Shown: one piece after another, positions 34,296-44,258 of the stretch
Layout of the letters: every line of letters begins with the position of its first letter
Numbering within the stretch: position 1 is the first letter of the stretch
Origin: Bacillota bacterium
GTDB lineage: Bacteria; Bacillota; Limnochordia; Darwinibacteriales; DTU012
Direction of reading: 5' to 3'
DNA: 64,000 nt
NCBI GenBank assembly: GCA_012520795.1
Contig: JAAYNP010000027.1
Coordinates: 22,365 to 86,364 of the forward strand
Position numbers and translations under genes: made by a program
The notes under the pieces: model-generated
What the model saw: the letters and a program-made list of their open reading frames with translations, nothing else
Database searches by the model: none
Told to the model about the DNA's origin: nothing

Positions 34296-35675
34296 TTACC
34301 GCCCCCCAATATTTACTCGGCACTTGATTGCCGGGCCGCCCATTCCAACAGGCATCGGCTGCTTCTTGCCGCACATTCCCGACACCAACCATTTCATTTC
34401 ATTGGAAACCATGGTCACAGTTTTGAGCATGTCGAAAGCTACACCGGAAATGGTAGTGTCAAAAATAGCCCGGCCTAGCTTGCCGTTTTTAATTTCATAG
34501 CCAAGTACTACACCAAACATGAACTCGCTGGTGGTATCGGCCTGGCCGTTGCTGGGGCGAATCAAATAATACCCGTCGTCAATGGAACTGATCATCGCTT
34601 CCAAACTGTCTTTTCCCGGTAAGATCGCTGTATTGCGCATCCTAATCAACGGTTCGTCAGCAAATGACCAGGCCCTGGCGTTGCCGGTTGGCTTCACACC
34701 GTAATGGAGCGCACTTTCCTTGTTGTGCAGATAGCTCCTGAGAATCCCCTGATCAATGATTACCGCATCTTCAGCTTCCGTCCCCTCATCATCTACAAAG
34801 ATGGGCATGGGGCAGGCTTTGCCGAGGGCATGATGGGCAAAATCCACCAGGCTCACCAGAGGGCTGGCTACTTGTTTGTCCATGAATTTGGCTGCCACTG
34901 ACCCTCCCAGGACCAAATCCGCTTCCGTGGTGTGGCCGATGGCTTCGTGAGCCAAAATCCCGCCGAGATCGGCGTCGAGGATGCAGTCTTTGATTCCCGG
35001 TTCTGCATATACCCCTTCTACCTTGTGGCGCAGCTGTTCGTAGAGTTGATCGATATCTGGATATAGATCGGACGGATCGCCAAAAACATCTTCAAACTGG
35101 CCCTGTTCGCCGAAGATATCATAGAGCTCAATGGGGTTGCCGCCTTTGTCCATGGTAAAGCTAATTGAGATCAGTGATCGGGGGTTGAGAGAATATGAGT
35201 AAGAACCGTCGGAAGTCAGCAGGAGCTTTTCCATATCAAGGCAGTTCAAACTTACATAACGGCTGGCCAAATCCGGGTACTTGCCGGCGATATACTGATC
35301 AATCTGTTTGACAAATTCGATCAACTGTTTCTGTGTAAGCCGGGGCTTGGCGGTGGAATAATCATGTTCCGCCCTGATCGGTCTGGCCGGCAGGGACTGT
35401 TTGCCCTTGTTCTGCTTCCTGTCCAAAAAAGCTGCATTGGCGGATGCCGCTTTGATTACCTGCCGGATACTGTCATCGGTAAAGTCGGCGCTGGAAGCAA
35501 AACCCCACGAGCCATGCTGGTATACCCTGGCGGAGACGCCGCTGATTGTGGACTTGACATTGCGGACGTTGTTGCCTTTCAAAAATCCAATCGATACAGT
35601 GTGGTTTTCATGGGCCCTTAATTCCGTATAACCCGCAAATACAGGTGCATACTTCTCCAAGCCAAGTTGTTGCAA
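34296..35675 (-). CDS. tldD: TldD metalloprotease subunit
   Basis: 459-residue catalytic subunit. It has the zinc motif HEAIGH (LAHEAIGHTTEAD) and the C-terminal Cys-containing SGMCGKKQPMPVGMGG typical of TldD. Starting at TTG 35675 is preferred because AGGAGGGAG lies seven bases upstream; ATG 35696 would put that ribosome site inside the gene. Together with tldE it forms a two-gene unit ending in a terminator. Likely substrates are small peptides or antitoxins; none is evident nearby. Confidence 0.93.
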   Translation of the reverse strand: MQQLGLEKYAPVFAGYTELRAHENHTVSIGFLKGNNVRNVKSTISGVSARVYQHGSWGFASSADFTDDSIRQVIKAASANAAFLDRKQNKGKQSLPARPIRAEHDYSTAKPRLTQKQLIEFVKQIDQYIAGKYPDLASRYVSLNCLDMEKLLLTSDGSYSYSLNPRSLISISFTMDKGGNPIELYDIFGEQGQFEDVFGDPSDLYPDIDQLYEQLRHKVEGVYAEPGIKDCILDADLGGILAHEAIGHTTEADLVLGGSVAAKFMDKQVASPLVSLVDFAHHALGKACPMPIFVDDEGTEAEDAVIIDQGILRSYLHNKESALHYGVKPTGNARAWSFADEPLIRMRNTAILPGKDSLEAMISSIDDGYYLIRPSNGQADTTSEFMFGVVLGYEIKNGKLGRAIFDTTISGVAFDMLKTVTMVSNEMKWLVSGMCGKKQPMPVGMGGPAIKCRVNIGGR

Positions 35676-35766
35676 ATCTCTCCCTCCTTGTTTCATAGCA
35701 TTATTATTAGTTTAAACATCAATCCGGGACTTTCCTTTCGCAAAAACCGGATATAGGCAAAAAGTG

Positions 35767-35795
35767 TTGTCAGTGTTGGTAGATTAAGATATAAT
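35767..35795 (+). promoter_or_regulatory. Promoter for aroA-aroB
   Basis: TTGTCA (35767-35772), exactly 17 bases, TATAAT (35790-35795). It lies 30 bases before the aroA start. Confidence 0.85.
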
Positions 35796-35824
35796 CATGG
35801 CAAAGTAATGGTGGGGGAGTGGCG

Positions 35825-37138
35825 ATGGCAGTATTGACGGTTGGCAGCACACAGCAGCTCCACGGAGAAGTTAATGTGCCAGGGGACAAGTCCATTTCGC
35901 ACCGGGCGGTCATGCTGGCGGCGTTGGCCCGCGGCAGGTCAAAGATCATGAACTTCCTGATGAGTGATGATTGCCTGCGTACTGCAGCCTGCATAAGGAA
36001 TATGGGCATCGATATCGAATTGGATCATGACACCGTCTGGGTTGCGGGCAAGGGGTTGGACGGATTGTCCGAACCGGAGGATGTCCTGTATGCCGGCAAC
36101 TCCGGCACCACAATCCGCCTGCTGAGCGGGATCCTGGCCGGGCAGGAATTCACTTCGGTGATTACGGGCGATGCTTCGCTGCGCCGCCGTCCCATGGGGA
36201 GGATCACCAAACCCCTGCAGTTGATGGGTGCCAGGATAATCGGGCGGCAATCAGGCAGCCTCGCCCCGTTGGCCATTGAAGGGGGCAGTCTGCGGCCTAT
36301 TACATACCGGACGCCTACCGCCAGTGCACAGGTGAAATCTGCTGTCCTTCTGGCGGGACTGTTTTGTGAAGGCTGGACTGAAGTCATCGAGCCGGCCAGG
36401 TCCCGGGATCATACCGAACTGATGCTAAAGGCCTTCGGTGTCCCGGTTGAGGTTGAGGGCTTGAGTGTCAGGGTGAAGGGTCGGCACGAGTTCAAGGCTT
36501 GTGAGCTTGCTGTGCCGGGGGACCTGTCTTCGGCGGCGTTTTTGATGGTGGCAGCCTGCATGGTCCCGGATGCCAGGGTTGTAATCCGCAGCGTTGGCCT
36601 AAATCCCACCAGAAGTGGAATTATCGATATTCTCAAATCAATGGGCGCCAGAATTGCCGTTGTCAACCTACGGGAAAGCATGGGCGAACCAGTTGGCGAT
36701 GTGATCGTGGAATCAAGCCGGCTTTCCGGCACTGCAATCAGCGGTGAACTGGTTGTCCGGGCGATCGACGAAATCCCGGTGGTGGCGGTGGCAGCAGCTG
36801 CAGCCGAGGGGACCACGGAAATTAGGGATGCGGAGGAACTGAAAGTCAAGGAGAGCAACCGGATCGCCGCTGTTGCCGGTGAGCTTGGCAAAATGGGGGC
36901 AGCAGTCCATGAACTGCCGGATGGGCTTAGGATTGTGGGCGGAAAACCTTTGATGGGCGCAGAAGTGGACAGCCATCATGACCACCGCATTGCTTTGGCC
37001 CTGGCAGTGATGGGGCTGGCGGCCAAAGGCAAAACCCGGATCATGGGAGCAGAGTGTTTGGCCGTGTCCTATCCGGCATTTCCTGAAGCCCTGGCCCGGT
37101 TGGGAGGCGAAGGAATTGAATACATACAGGGACCCTGA
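35825..37138 (+). CDS. aroA: 3-phosphoshikimate 1-carboxyvinyltransferase (EPSP synthase)
   Basis: Sixth step of the shikimate pathway: joins PEP to shikimate-3-phosphate. The 437-residue product shows PGDKSISHRAVMLAALARG (substrate-binding Lys), GNSGTTIRLLSGIL (the PEP-site loop, with Gly where glyphosate-sensitive enzymes have it), RRPMGRI and KESNRI. ATG 35825 or GTG 35819 may be the start; GGGGG lies upstream. aroB overlaps its end by 23 bases. Confidence 0.96.
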   Translation: MAVLTVGSTQQLHGEVNVPGDKSISHRAVMLAALARGRSKIMNFLMSDDCLRTAACIRNMGIDIELDHDTVWVAGKGLDGLSEPEDVLYAGNSGTTIRLLSGILAGQEFTSVITGDASLRRRPMGRITKPLQLMGARIIGRQSGSLAPLAIEGGSLRPITYRTPTASAQVKSAVLLAGLFCEGWTEVIEPARSRDHTELMLKAFGVPVEVEGLSVRVKGRHEFKACELAVPGDLSSAAFLMVAACMVPDARVVIRSVGLNPTRSGIIDILKSMGARIAVVNLRESMGEPVGDVIVESSRLSGTAISGELVVRAIDEIPVVAVAAAAAEGTTEIRDAEELKVKESNRIAAVAGELGKMGAAVHELPDGLRIVGGKPLMGAEVDSHHDHRIALALAVMGLAAKGKTRIMGAECLAVSYPAFPEALARLGGEGIEYIQGP

Positions 37139-38246
37139 AAATGCCTGCGTCAAACTGGAGATCACAACGGCCACATCAAACTACCCGATTTATATTGGCC
37201 CGAACCTGCTGTCGCAGGTTGATTTCTACCTGAGCCGGGTTTTTGCCGACCGGATTGGGGATCTGCTCCTTGTCAGCAATGAGACGGTCTACCCTCTCTA
37301 CGGCGGGCTGGTGGAGGAAAACCTCGCGCAATCAGGCAAGAGAGTCCACCGGTTTATAATGCCCGACGGAGAGCAGTTTAAGACCTGGGATATGGCGGAA
37401 AAAATCCTCAGCTTTGCCCTGAAACAGCGCTTGTCCCGGCAGACGGTAGTAGCGGCTCTTGGCGGAGGAGTCGTGGGCGATTTGGCCGGGTTTGCGGCCG
37501 CTGTTTACCTGCGGGGAGTGCCTTTGGTGCAGCTTCCCACCACTTTGCTGGCACAGGTAGACAGCAGTATCGGGGGGAAGGTCGCGGTAAATCACCCGCT
37601 GGGCAAGAACATGATTGGTGCCTTCTACCATCCCAAGCTCGTCCTTTCCGATCCAGCGGCCTTGGCGACCCTGCCCCGGCGGGAGCTGGTTGCCGGCCTG
37701 GCAGAGGTGCTTAAATACGGCATAATCTGGGATCAACAGCTGTTCAACGTCCTGGAAGCCAATGTTGAGGCGATTCTGTCCTGTGATTCCCATATGCTGG
37801 AGTCTGTAATCCGGCGCTGTTGTGAAATCAAGGCGGAAATTGTCGGCCGGGATGAATGGGACCAGGGTTTGCGGGCGATTTTGAATTTCGGGCATACTGT
37901 AGGCCATGCCCTGGAAAACGTGACTGGGTATACTGTTTACCGCCATGGTGAGGCAGTGGCTGTGGGGATGGCGGCTGCCTGCATGATTGGTGTCTTAACC
38001 GGAAGCTTCAGTTATGCTGAAGCGGATCGGGCCATTAATCTTTTCAAGCTGTACGGACTGCCCGTGAGTCTGCCGGCAGAAACCCGGCCGAAGATCGCTG
38101 CTGCCATGATGCATGACAAGAAGGCTGTAGGTGATGCCCTGTGGTTTGTACTTCCCAAACGGATAGGGGAGGTGGCGCTGGCCCAATTTGGCCAGCAGAA
38201 GGATTGGGATCTGGTGGAAAGAGCTTTGGATCTGATTACTGATTGA
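37116..38246 (+). CDS. aroB: 3-dehydroquinate synthase
   Basis: Second shikimate-pathway enzyme, NAD- and metal-dependent. Motifs: ALGGGVVGDLAGFAAAVYLRG (dinucleotide binding), QLPTTLLAQVDSSIGGKVAVN, LGKNMIGAFYHPK, and FGHTVGHALEN and YRHGEAVAVGM for metal binding. 376 residues, normal length. TTG 37116 is the probable start (GGGAGGCGA nine bases upstream) inside the end of aroA. aroA before aroB with overlap suggests one transcript. Confidence 0.96.
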   Translation: MNTYRDPENACVKLEITTATSNYPIYIGPNLLSQVDFYLSRVFADRIGDLLLVSNETVYPLYGGLVEENLAQSGKRVHRFIMPDGEQFKTWDMAEKILSFALKQRLSRQTVVAALGGGVVGDLAGFAAAVYLRGVPLVQLPTTLLAQVDSSIGGKVAVNHPLGKNMIGAFYHPKLVLSDPAALATLPRRELVAGLAEVLKYGIIWDQQLFNVLEANVEAILSCDSHMLESVIRRCCEIKAEIVGRDEWDQGLRAILNFGHTVGHALENVTGYTVYRHGEAVAVGMAAACMIGVLTGSFSYAEADRAINLFKLYGLPVSLPAETRPKIAAAMMHDKKAVGDALWFVLPKRIGEVALAQFGQQKDWDLVERALDLITD

Positions 38247-38282
38247 CAGCTTGAAAACGGCTGCAGGGAAAGGAGTATGGTG

Positions 38283-40523
38283 ATGCGCAAGGTGGTCGGC
38301 CTTAATCAAGGGTGGTATTACTGTGACAGTTTTTGCGAGGAGTTTTTACAGCATGAGTTTGACGGGCATCCATGGCAGGAGGTGACTCTGCCCCATGCCA
38401 ACAAGGAAATCCCCTACAACTACTTCGATGAGCGGGATTATCAGTTTGTATCCACATACAGGAGAAAACTGGCCATTGATCCCGGGGATCAGAATAAACG
38501 CCTGTTTTTGGACTTTGAAGGTGTGATGGCCGCAGCCGATGTTTACCTTAACCAAGTCCTGGTGGGTGCCCATCGCGGGGGCTACACCCCTTTTTCTTGC
38601 GATATTTCTCACGCTGTTGACTTCGGCGGAGACAATCAGCTGGTGGTTGTGGCCGATTCAACTGAACGCCCTGATATCCCGCCTTTTGGCAATGTCATGG
38701 ATTATCTGTGCTACGGCGGTATTTACCGTGATGTCAGCCTGCGGGTGGTTGACCATGTTTTTATCGAAAATGTCTTTGCCAAGCCAAAGAATGTGCTTGC
38801 CCAAGCAAAAGGGCTGGAAGTGGATGTCTACATCAACAATCCGCTGAACCGGGCGGCAGCAGGGCAGCTGTGCGCCAGTTTGAGCCGGGATGAGCGGATC
38901 ATTGCCCAGGCTTGCCGGGAGTTCAAGCTTGATCAGCTGGGAATACAAGTTGAAACACTGAACCTGTCCAATCTCACCGATGTGGAGCTATGGGATCTTG
39001 ATACACCAAATTTGTACAAGCTTGTGGTGGAACTGAAAACCAACCTGCCCACCGAGGATTCCTTTGCAGTCAGAATCGGGTTTAGGGAAGCCGTTGTTCA
39101 GCCAGATGGGTTCTACCTTAACGGGCGCAGAGTGAAGATCCGGGGGCTGAACCGGCATCAGGCCTGGCCCTATGTGGGATATGCCATGCCAAAAAGGGCC
39201 CAGCAGGATGATGCGGACATCCTGAAATACGAGTTGGGTGTAAATACAGTAAGGACCAGCCACTATCCCCAGTCCAGGCATTTTCTCGATCGCTGCGATG
39301 AGATCGGTCTATTGGTGATTGAGGAAATCCCCGGCTGGCAGCATATTGGCGATGACCAGTGGAAACAGCTTGCCTGCGAACATGTGCGGGAGATGATTCA
39401 AAGGGACTGGAACCATCCCTCGGTTTTCCTGTGGGGAGTTCGGATTAATGAATCCCGTGATGATCATGATTTTTACACCGAAACCAACCGGATTGCCCGG
39501 GAATTGGATCCGACACGCCAGACCTGTGGGGTCAGGGTCCATGCCCACAGTGAATTCCTGGAGGATGTCTACACCATGAATGACTTCACCCATTTCGGCG
39601 GCGATCTGGTGCTGCGGGACCAAAGGGTGGTTACAGGTTTGGACCACTACGTGCCCTACATTGTCACGGAATACAACGGGCATATGTACCCCACCAAGCG
39701 CTTTGACCATGAAGAACGGCTGATGGAGCATGGTCTCCGCCACATGCGGGTATTGAGCGCAGCAGGGCTGGATCCCCACATCGCCGGGACGGTGGGCTGG
39801 TGTGCCTTTGACTATAACACGCACTATCAGTTCGGCTCAGGTGACCGGATCTGCTATCACGGAGTTATGGATATGTTCCGGATTCCCAAGTTCGCCGCTG
39901 ATGCCTACCGGAGCCAGGTGGATCCGGAAAAAGGCCTTGTTTTGTCCCCCGTGACTATATGGGCCAGGGGAGAGCGGAGTATCGGCGGGGTGTTCCCGCT
40001 GGTGATCTTCACCAACTGCGAATGTGTGGAAATGAAGGTCGACGGCCAGAGCGTCGGCAAGTTCTTCCCTGACCGGCTTCAGTTTCCCGGGGTGAAGTAC
40101 CCGCCGGTAGTGATCCGCCGGGCACCCCGAAATTTTGGCGAATGGGGCTCCCAGTGGTATGACGGGGAGTTTATTGGCTATGTTGACGGCAAGCCGGCCA
40201 TAACCAAGAAGTTTGTTAAAAACCCCGTTGCGTCCAGGCTTGAGATCAAAGCCGATCACCAACTGCTTTGCGCCGATGGGGCTGATGCGACCAGGGTGGT
40301 GTTCAGCATGGTCGATCAGGTGGGCAACCTAATCCCTTATATCAGCGACTTTATTTCCATTGAAGTGGAAGGGCCCGGTGAAGTGATTGGCCCTAAGCAG
40401 GTAGCTTTAATCGGCGGCTGTATCGCCACCTGGATCAAGGCCAAACCAACTCCGGGCATCATTCGGGTCCGGGCCGTGTCTTCGCGCCTGGCCAGTGAAA
40501 CAATTGCAATAAAAACAGAATAG
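38283..40523 (+). CDS. Glycoside hydrolase family 2 enzyme (beta-galactosidase/glucuronidase type)
   Basis: 746-residue GH2 enzyme without a signal peptide, thus cytoplasmic. Order: jelly-roll sugar-binding domain (about 1-150, with LCYGGIYRDV), Ig-like domain (about 150-250), TIM barrel with RGLNRHQAWPYVG, TSHYPQ, acid/base Glu in LWGVRINESRDD and nucleophile Glu in IVTEYNGHM, then extra Ig-like domains. The insertion RI before NES is unusual. ATG 38283 fits the AAGGAG site best; ATG 38277 is only two bases from it. It faces a YetA-like gene, so both may act on plant or host glycans. Substrate not fixed. Confidence 0.9.
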   Translation: MRKVVGLNQGWYYCDSFCEEFLQHEFDGHPWQEVTLPHANKEIPYNYFDERDYQFVSTYRRKLAIDPGDQNKRLFLDFEGVMAAADVYLNQVLVGAHRGGYTPFSCDISHAVDFGGDNQLVVVADSTERPDIPPFGNVMDYLCYGGIYRDVSLRVVDHVFIENVFAKPKNVLAQAKGLEVDVYINNPLNRAAAGQLCASLSRDERIIAQACREFKLDQLGIQVETLNLSNLTDVELWDLDTPNLYKLVVELKTNLPTEDSFAVRIGFREAVVQPDGFYLNGRRVKIRGLNRHQAWPYVGYAMPKRAQQDDADILKYELGVNTVRTSHYPQSRHFLDRCDEIGLLVIEEIPGWQHIGDDQWKQLACEHVREMIQRDWNHPSVFLWGVRINESRDDHDFYTETNRIARELDPTRQTCGVRVHAHSEFLEDVYTMNDFTHFGGDLVLRDQRVVTGLDHYVPYIVTEYNGHMYPTKRFDHEERLMEHGLRHMRVLSAAGLDPHIAGTVGWCAFDYNTHYQFGSGDRICYHGVMDMFRIPKFAADAYRSQVDPEKGLVLSPVTIWARGERSIGGVFPLVIFTNCECVEMKVDGQSVGKFFPDRLQFPGVKYPPVVIRRAPRNFGEWGSQWYDGEFIGYVDGKPAITKKFVKNPVASRLEIKADHQLLCADGADATRVVFSMVDQVGNLIPYISDFISIEVEGPGEVIGPKQVALIGGCIATWIKAKPTPGIIRVRAVSSRLASETIAIKTE

Positions 40524-40531
40524 GCCCGCCG

Positions 40532-42748
40532 TCACGATCCCCGGCAGCCTTCAGCTGCCTCAGCTTTGGCCATGACAGCAGGCATTCTCACCCCAAAGCG
40601 CAGTGACTGGGTCATGGTTTTACCATCCTGGTCGATTTGATCGTAGCGGTTGGAGAAGGCTGTGACTGCCTTTTCCCAAAGCTCCCGATCGCCGCTGTAT
40701 AGATAGGCATAGCCTACACCCGGCGAAACCATGCGGTCGTTTTTGGGGGTGTGGTTTCTTGCCGGACGCTTTACCCAGCTTGGCAGCGGGTATTCCCACA
40801 CACCTGGTTCGGCAATCCAATTGATCCTGGCGAGCCTTTTGGCGATGGCCACGATTACCGAGCGGACTGCTTCGTCCGGGAACATCTGGTCATACATCAC
40901 CAGTGATTCCAGGACAGGTGAGCCGATCAGAAACACCTGCCAGTATGAAGGGGGATAAAGCTCCCGTTTCATGCAGCCCTCAAAATGGCCCAGCTCGTGG
41001 TTGAACAATGAAACAATGCGGTCTTTCAGTTTTTGGGCCGCTTTTAGATATTCCGGCTCGGCAAAAACCTGGTAACAGGCCAGCATGGCGATGAGCGGCC
41101 AGGCCAGCGCCCGCTCGGTGCCGTAAAGCTCTTCACTGGCGAAGATGCCCCGGCACCATAGCCTGGCTGTGTTTTCCGCCACTTCTCGGGCAAGGTAATC
41201 GCCGGAGAAGACATGGTATTCCAAAAGGCCCTGCAGCCATGAATGGGATCCCAGTTTTGGATCATCACTGTTATGGCCGGGGCTGTGGGGATAGACCATT
41301 CCCGCCGTGGGGCCGGCATTGGCGATATCAATATTGATCATATGCCTGGCTGCGGGCAGGGCAAATTGATGATACCAGCCGTCGCCGCTGCCCCGCAGAA
41401 ACATGAGCATGCCCACATGGGGGTAGTCGTATTCACAGTTGTTCCAAATATCGGGGGCACGGAGCAGATCGTCGCCGAAATCGCGGTCGCCGTAAAGCTT
41501 CAGGTTCTTGCGGCGGCCCAGGAGCATTTCCAGGGAACGGTCCACCATTTGTTCAAATTCAGGGTAAGCTTGGGGATCCCGAACAGTCAGATCACCCAAG
41601 GTGCCGCTGTCCACGTACCACTGCCACGGGGCCGTGGGGATCATGGCATCGTGCAGCCCGAGGAATACTTTGTTGAGCTCTTTGATGTCAGATCCCTGCT
41701 CGTGAAAGCAGAAGATGAGTTCATGGGTTCTGGATTCGCCGGCCTCCAGGTGATAATGGCGGGCATTCGCCTCCGATCCATTTCCGTCCTTGAAAGGCGA
41801 TTTCTGCGGCAGCAGGCCAATGCGGAGCTCCCGCCCGTTTGCTTCCAGGCTTTTGGGGAACATCTGCCAGAAAAACCTCACTGCTGCGGAGACATGGGAG
41901 CTGTGAATCCACCCTTGAAACCGTTCGTTTTTGGTAAAGCTGTTGTGGTTATGGCTGTAAACGCACTGATCGGCACTGTCCTGCAGGATGGATAGTTCCT
42001 CTTCCGGTTCGTCAGGCTCGGATTCGAGGGCAACCTCAAGTCGGCTGTTATATATGGCTGCCTTGCCGCTGGTGTTGGGAATGACCCATGCGGCATCTTT
42101 GATCGGTGCGCCGCCCCCGGTGCAGGTAATTGTGGAAAACAGGCGCACAAAGGCATGGTTGCGGTAAAACTCGATTCGATAGGTATAGGCATAACCTGCC
42201 GGAGCCTTTTTGGCGTCAACAAACTGGCCTTTCAGGCAGACAACGGCTCGTTCGGTGCCGTTTTCATCGAGCTTCAATACTTGAACCGGCCCCGCCGCCA
42301 GCAGAGCATCATTCAAAGTCAGCAGCTCAAGGCCGGAGCCGAAGAGCGACGGCTGTTGGTTAACGGCAAACCCGGCCTTGAGTTTGCCGGTGTCTATTGC
42401 TACAGAGGTACAGTTCTGCTTGGAATCGGCTGCGGCAATATCAGGGCGGGATGGGGCAGGGTTTTCTGTTTGCGTTTGCTTCAGGCGCAGACAATAGGTT
42501 CGTGTGCTCTTTGGCGGGACATCGGCCTGAAAATGGAGCAAGGCCCATTTGATCCGTTCTTTTCCGGGCCACCATGCCAGGGGGGTGGCCTGGCAGGCTA
42601 CAGGCTGGTTTTGATCATCGGACAAGGCCAACAGATCAGGGGTGGTGACGGCTGCCTCAAAAGGGATGGGGATTCCGGCACTGACCGGTTCCCGTACGCG
42701 GCTGAACTCAGTAAGGTTCGTCAGGGAAATGGGTATTTGCTTTAACAA
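40532..42748 (-). CDS. RIFT-barrel/toroid protein similar to YetA and PcRGLX (polysaccharide degradation)
   Basis: 738-residue protein without signal peptide. Layout resembles the YetA/PcRGLX (rhamnogalacturonan exolyase-like) family: an N-terminal beta barrel (about 1-120), a central beta-sandwich with YTYRIEFYRNHAFVRLFSTI and an Arg/His-rich end, and a C-terminal alpha/alpha toroid rich in Trp and His (WNNCEYDYPHVGMLMFLRG, HSPGHNSDDPKLGSHSWL). The true start is unclear: TTG 42748 has AAGGAG ten bases upstream; the frame is open up to 42865. It converges with the GH2 gene eight bases away. Probable catabolic enzyme; exact reaction uncertain. Confidence 0.75.
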   Translation of the reverse strand: MLKQIPISLTNLTEFSRVREPVSAGIPIPFEAAVTTPDLLALSDDQNQPVACQATPLAWWPGKERIKWALLHFQADVPPKSTRTYCLRLKQTQTENPAPSRPDIAAADSKQNCTSVAIDTGKLKAGFAVNQQPSLFGSGLELLTLNDALLAAGPVQVLKLDENGTERAVVCLKGQFVDAKKAPAGYAYTYRIEFYRNHAFVRLFSTITCTGGGAPIKDAAWVIPNTSGKAAIYNSRLEVALESEPDEPEEELSILQDSADQCVYSHNHNSFTKNERFQGWIHSSHVSAAVRFFWQMFPKSLEANGRELRIGLLPQKSPFKDGNGSEANARHYHLEAGESRTHELIFCFHEQGSDIKELNKVFLGLHDAMIPTAPWQWYVDSGTLGDLTVRDPQAYPEFEQMVDRSLEMLLGRRKNLKLYGDRDFGDDLLRAPDIWNNCEYDYPHVGMLMFLRGSGDGWYHQFALPAARHMINIDIANAGPTAGMVYPHSPGHNSDDPKLGSHSWLQGLLEYHVFSGDYLAREVAENTARLWCRGIFASEELYGTERALAWPLIAMLACYQVFAEPEYLKAAQKLKDRIVSLFNHELGHFEGCMKRELYPPSYWQVFLIGSPVLESLVMYDQMFPDEAVRSVIVAIAKRLARINWIAEPGVWEYPLPSWVKRPARNHTPKNDRMVSPGVGYAYLYSGDRELWEKAVTAFSNRYDQIDQDGKTMTQSLRFGVRMPAVMAKAEAAEGCRGS

Positions 42749-42858
42749 ATCTTTCACGCTCCTTGGATTGATTGGATCCCATAACCAGTATACCATGTTG
42801 GGGCAGCTGTTTAAACGGTTGCACCGGCTAAAGCCCAAGCAGGGCAGGGGCACTGCTA

Positions 42859-42887
42859 TTGACACTTTTACTGCCAGATGTTAGTAT
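42859..42887 (+). promoter_or_regulatory. Promoter for metK
   Basis: Consensus TTGACA (42859-42864), 17-base spacer, TAGTAT (42882-42887). It puts the transcript start near 42894 and rules out an upstream start codon at 42878. Confidence 0.85.
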
Positions 42888-42904
42888 GGTACCGGAGAAT
42901 CGTC

Positions 42905-42929
42905 CTCCCTGGGGCTGGGGAGTTTTTTT
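42905..42929 (+). terminator. Terminator-like hairpin in the metK leader
   Basis: CTCCC and GGGAG with an eight-base loop, followed by seven T, lies between the metK promoter and its ATG at 42956. No gene on this strand ends just upstream, so it would act as an attenuator of metK itself. The leader before it is only about 12 bases, too short for a known SAM riboswitch. Confidence 0.6.
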
Positions 42930-42955
42930 CTTCACAGTTGAAAGTGGGTGAGATT

Positions 42956-44152
42956 ATGCAAGGCAGGCGTTATTTATTCACTTCCGAATCTGTAACAGAG
43001 GGGCATCCGGATAAGATTTGCGATCAGGTTGCCGACGCAATCTTGGATGAGATCATGGCCAATGATCCAGAAGCCCGTGTAGCCTGTGAAGTGGCAGTGA
43101 CCACCGGTTTAGTGTTGGTCATGGGGGAGATCACTACGGAATGCTATGTGGATATAGCCAGACTGGCCCGGGATGTTGTCCGAGATATAGGTTATGATCG
43201 GGCCAAATATGGTTTTGATGCTGATACGTGCGCTGTTTTGACTTCCCTTGAAGAACAGTCCCCCGATATTGCCCTCGGCGTCAATCAGGCGTATGAAGTG
43301 CGCAGCGGAGAACAGGACGAGTTTTCCCGGACTGGTGCTGGAGACCAGGGCATAGTCTTTGGGTATGCCACCAACGAAACACCGGAGCTGATGCCGCTGC
43401 CGATTACGCTAGCCCACAAACTGGCCCGACGCTTGGCGGAAGTGCGGAAGCAGGAAATCGTTCCGTTTCTGCGGCCGGATGGGAAGACCCAAGTGACAGT
43501 GGAATATGAAGGCGATACACCGGTCAGGATCGATACAATCGTTGTTTCCACCCAGCATCATCCCGATGTCACCTATGAACAGATCAGTGAAGCTGTGATG
43601 GAACACGTTATCAATCCAACCATCCCTGAACATCTGCGCCAGGACACCAAGTATTTGATCAACCCCACCGGCAGGTTTGTAATTGGCGGGCCTCAGGGAG
43701 ACGCGGGCGTGACGGGGCGCAAAATTATTGTCGATACCTACGGAGGCATGGGGCGCCACGGCGGTGGGGCTTTTTCGGGCAAGGATCCCACCAAGATTGA
43801 CCGGTCCGGAGCTTATGCAGCCCGCTATGTGGCAAAACACATCGTGGCAGCAGGGCTTGCAGACAAAGTTGAACTCCAGATTGCCTACGCCATTGGGGTT
43901 GCCCGGCCCGTATCGGTATGGGTGGACACATTTGGGACGGCAAAAATACCGGAGAGCGAAATCGAGGCACTGGTGCGGAAGCACTTCGACTTAAGGCCGG
44001 AAGCGATTATCCGGAATTTGGGCTTAAGGCGGCCGATCTACCGGCAGGTGTCGGTATACGGGCACTTTGGCCGGGCTGATTTGGATCTGCCTTGGGAAAG
44101 GCTGGACAAGGTAGAACTACTGCAGCAGGCAGTTAGAGCGGGCAAAGCGTAG
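42956..44152 (+). CDS. metK: S-adenosylmethionine synthetase
   Basis: Makes SAM from methionine and ATP. The 398-residue product has the family motifs [71 protein letters not shown] and a normal length. Start ATG 42956 is the only one consistent with the promoter and family N-terminus. Probably controlled by the leader hairpin at 42905-42929. A terminator overlaps the stop codon. Confidence 0.97.
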   Translation: MQGRRYLFTSESVTEGHPDKICDQVADAILDEIMANDPEARVACEVAVTTGLVLVMGEITTECYVDIARLARDVVRDIGYDRAKYGFDADTCAVLTSLEEQSPDIALGVNQAYEVRSGEQDEFSRTGAGDQGIVFGYATNETPELMPLPITLAHKLARRLAEVRKQEIVPFLRPDGKTQVTVEYEGDTPVRIDTIVVSTQHHPDVTYEQISEAVMEHVINPTIPEHLRQDTKYLINPTGRFVIGGPQGDAGVTGRKIIVDTYGGMGRHGGGAFSGKDPTKIDRSGAYAARYVAKHIVAAGLADKVELQIAYAIGVARPVSVWVDTFGTAKIPESEIEALVRKHFDLRPEAIIRNLGLRRPIYRQVSVYGHFGRADLDLPWERLDKVELLQQAVRAGKA

Positions 44153-44168
44153 ACTTTGCCTGTTTTTT
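44141..44168 (+). terminator. Intrinsic terminator overlapping the metK stop
   Basis: GGCAAAG and CTTTGCC form a 7-bp stem around CGTAGA, followed by TGTTTTTTT. Confidence 0.8.
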
Positions 44169-44189
44169 TGTTTTCATTTAATTTGAGAA

Positions 44190-44218
44190 TTGACAGACAC
44201 TTCAGTATATGGTATTAT
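44190..44218 (+). promoter_or_regulatory. Strong promoter of the small secreted-peptide gene
   Basis: TTGACA (44190-44195), 17 bases, TATTAT (44213-44218). It is one of the best matches to consensus in the window and lies 40 bases before the small gene. Confidence 0.85.
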
Positions 44219-44258
44219 GGGGTTACCCTCGGGAGTGTTCCGCCAAAGAGGATGAACG

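Noticed and set aside
33757..34500. Plus-strand open frame of 247 codons over tldE/tldD
   Set aside because: Spans two real genes on the other strand.
41243..41995. Plus-strand open frame of 250 codons across the YetA-like gene
   Set aside because: Opposite to a longer gene with recognisable domains; no ribosome site.
42894..42955. SAM riboswitch in the metK leader
   Set aside because: Too short and without the conserved core of any known SAM aptamer; only a simple hairpin and T run are seen.
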